A stretch of 5,845 bases of DNA from Thermoplasmata archaeon (GTDB lineage Archaea > Thermoplasmatota > Thermoplasmata > Thermoplasmatales > Thermoplasmataceae): the NCBI GenBank assembly GCA_021811505.1, contig JAJZOM010000021.1, positions 1 to 5,845 of the forward strand, written 5' to 3'. Under the pieces are notes generated by a model, which was given only the letters and a program-made list of their open reading frames with translations, ran no database searches and had not been told where the DNA came from. The translations under genes and the position numbers were made by a program. Positions 5,456 to 5,845 of this stretch are shown one piece after another. Every line of letters starts with the position of its first letter. Position 1 is the stretch's first letter.

Positions 5456-5845
5456 ATGGATCAGCTAATTTTTCCCCCCTTCACAAACAGAAATAACAGG
5501 CTATTTCTCGAGAATCACGATCTCTGCGAGCTGTGCAGCATTCATGGAACACCACTCTTAGTTACTTCAGAGAAAAGACTCAGGGGAAATTATCGAAGGA
5601 TACATGATGCATTTTCGTCACTGTATTCGCACTTTGGAATCCGGTACGCAATAAAATCAAATTCCAATCCTGCTGTGATCTCTATCCTGAGAGACGAGGG
5701 ATCGGGAATGGATGTTTCTTCCATTAATGAACTGAATATAGCCAGATATTGTGGGGTTTCAGTTGACAAGATACTGTTCTCGCCTAATAATGCCAGCAGA
5801 GATGAATTGATGGAAGCTTTGAAAATCGGTGCTGCCATAAATTTT
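5456..5845 (+). CDS. Fold-III PLP decarboxylase, diaminopimelate decarboxylase-like (LysA family), 3' end cut by window
   Basis: 130 residues from ATG 5456 to the right edge with no stop. This is the N-terminal part of the alanine-racemase-type barrel of Orn/DAP/Arg decarboxylases (group IV). GTPLLVTSEKRLRGNYRRI at 31-49 is the usual opening. YAIKSNSNPAV at 64-74 holds the PLP-binding Lys67, and GSGMDVSSINEL at 82-93 and ILFSPNNAS at 106-114 match the GAG-D-SGGEL and I-F-GN-K-S positions of LysA. Full-length members are about 400-430 residues, so roughly two thirds is missing, including the substrate-specificity region and the second active-site cysteine. DAP decarboxylase, which makes L-lysine from meso-DAP, is the best guess because the neighbours release DAP from peptidoglycan. 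Ornithine, arginine or carboxynorspermidine decarboxylase remain possible. Confidence 0.85.
   Translation, partial: MDQLIFPPFTNRNNRLFLENHDLCELCSIHGTPLLVTSEKRLRGNYRRIHDAFSSLYSHFGIRYAIKSNSNPAVISILRDEGSGMDVSSINELNIARYCGVSVDKILFSPNNASRDELMEALKIGAAINF

Noticed and set aside
5590..5838. Minus-strand 82-codon open frame
   Set aside because: Antisense shadow of the PLP decarboxylase, whose PLP lysine and glycine-rich motifs are clearly coding on the plus strand.
1..5845. CRISPR arrays, insertion sequences, att sites, long repeats
   Set aside because: No repeated spacer pattern, transposase-like frame or long terminal repeat was seen on either strand.

Overview
The window looks like a chromosomal segment of an archaeon, most probably a wall-less Thermoplasmatales-type organism. 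Four observations point that way. Several genes have a TATA-like box centred about 25-28 bases before the start codon and almost no leader, which is typical of archaeal leaderless transcripts. Shine-Dalgarno sequences are mostly absent. Arg and Ile codons are often AGA/AGG and ATA. One surface protein has many N-glycosylation sequons and ends in a membrane anchor followed by a short basic tail, a common plan in Thermoplasma-like archaea. The lineage is an inference; no ribosomal or other marker gene is present.

Layout: (1) 1-798, minus strand, the N-terminal 266 residues of a double-SIS sugar-phosphate isomerase/deaminase, cut by the left edge. (2) 799-967, a divergent promoter region with small repeats. 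(3) 968-1675, plus strand, a cytoplasmic SH3b + NlpC/P60 cysteine peptidase resembling YkfC. (4) 1684-1794, a possible 36-codon ORF coupled to the next gene by an ATGA overlap. (5) 1791-2891, anhydro-N-acetylmuramic acid kinase (AnmK). (6) 2986-4197, a secreted, membrane-anchored amidase/NlpC-fold cysteine peptidase with a PKD/Ig-like domain. (7) a hairpin plus T-run terminator at 4226-4245. (8) 4312-5403, a D-Ala-D-Ala carboxypeptidase of family S13 (PBP4-like) without a signal peptide. (9) 5456-5845, the N-terminal 130 residues of a fold-III PLP decarboxylase (diaminopimelate decarboxylase-like), cut by the right edge. No stretch longer than 300 bases lacks a gene, and no RNA gene, insertion sequence or CRISPR was seen.

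Taken together, nearly every gene matches a step in taking apart bacterial peptidoglycan. A surface enzyme could release wall fragments. A carboxypeptidase could trim D-Ala. A YkfC-like enzyme could split gamma-D-Glu-diaminopimelate. AnmK could phosphorylate the anhydro-muramic sugar. The SIS enzyme could pass glucosamine-6-phosphate to glycolysis, and the PLP enzyme could turn diaminopimelate into lysine. An archaeon has no peptidoglycan of its own, so the most interesting reading is a bacterial cell-wall scavenging island. This is a hypothesis from gene content: transporters, a MurNAc-6-P etherase, NagA and an Ala-Glu epimerase are not in the window.
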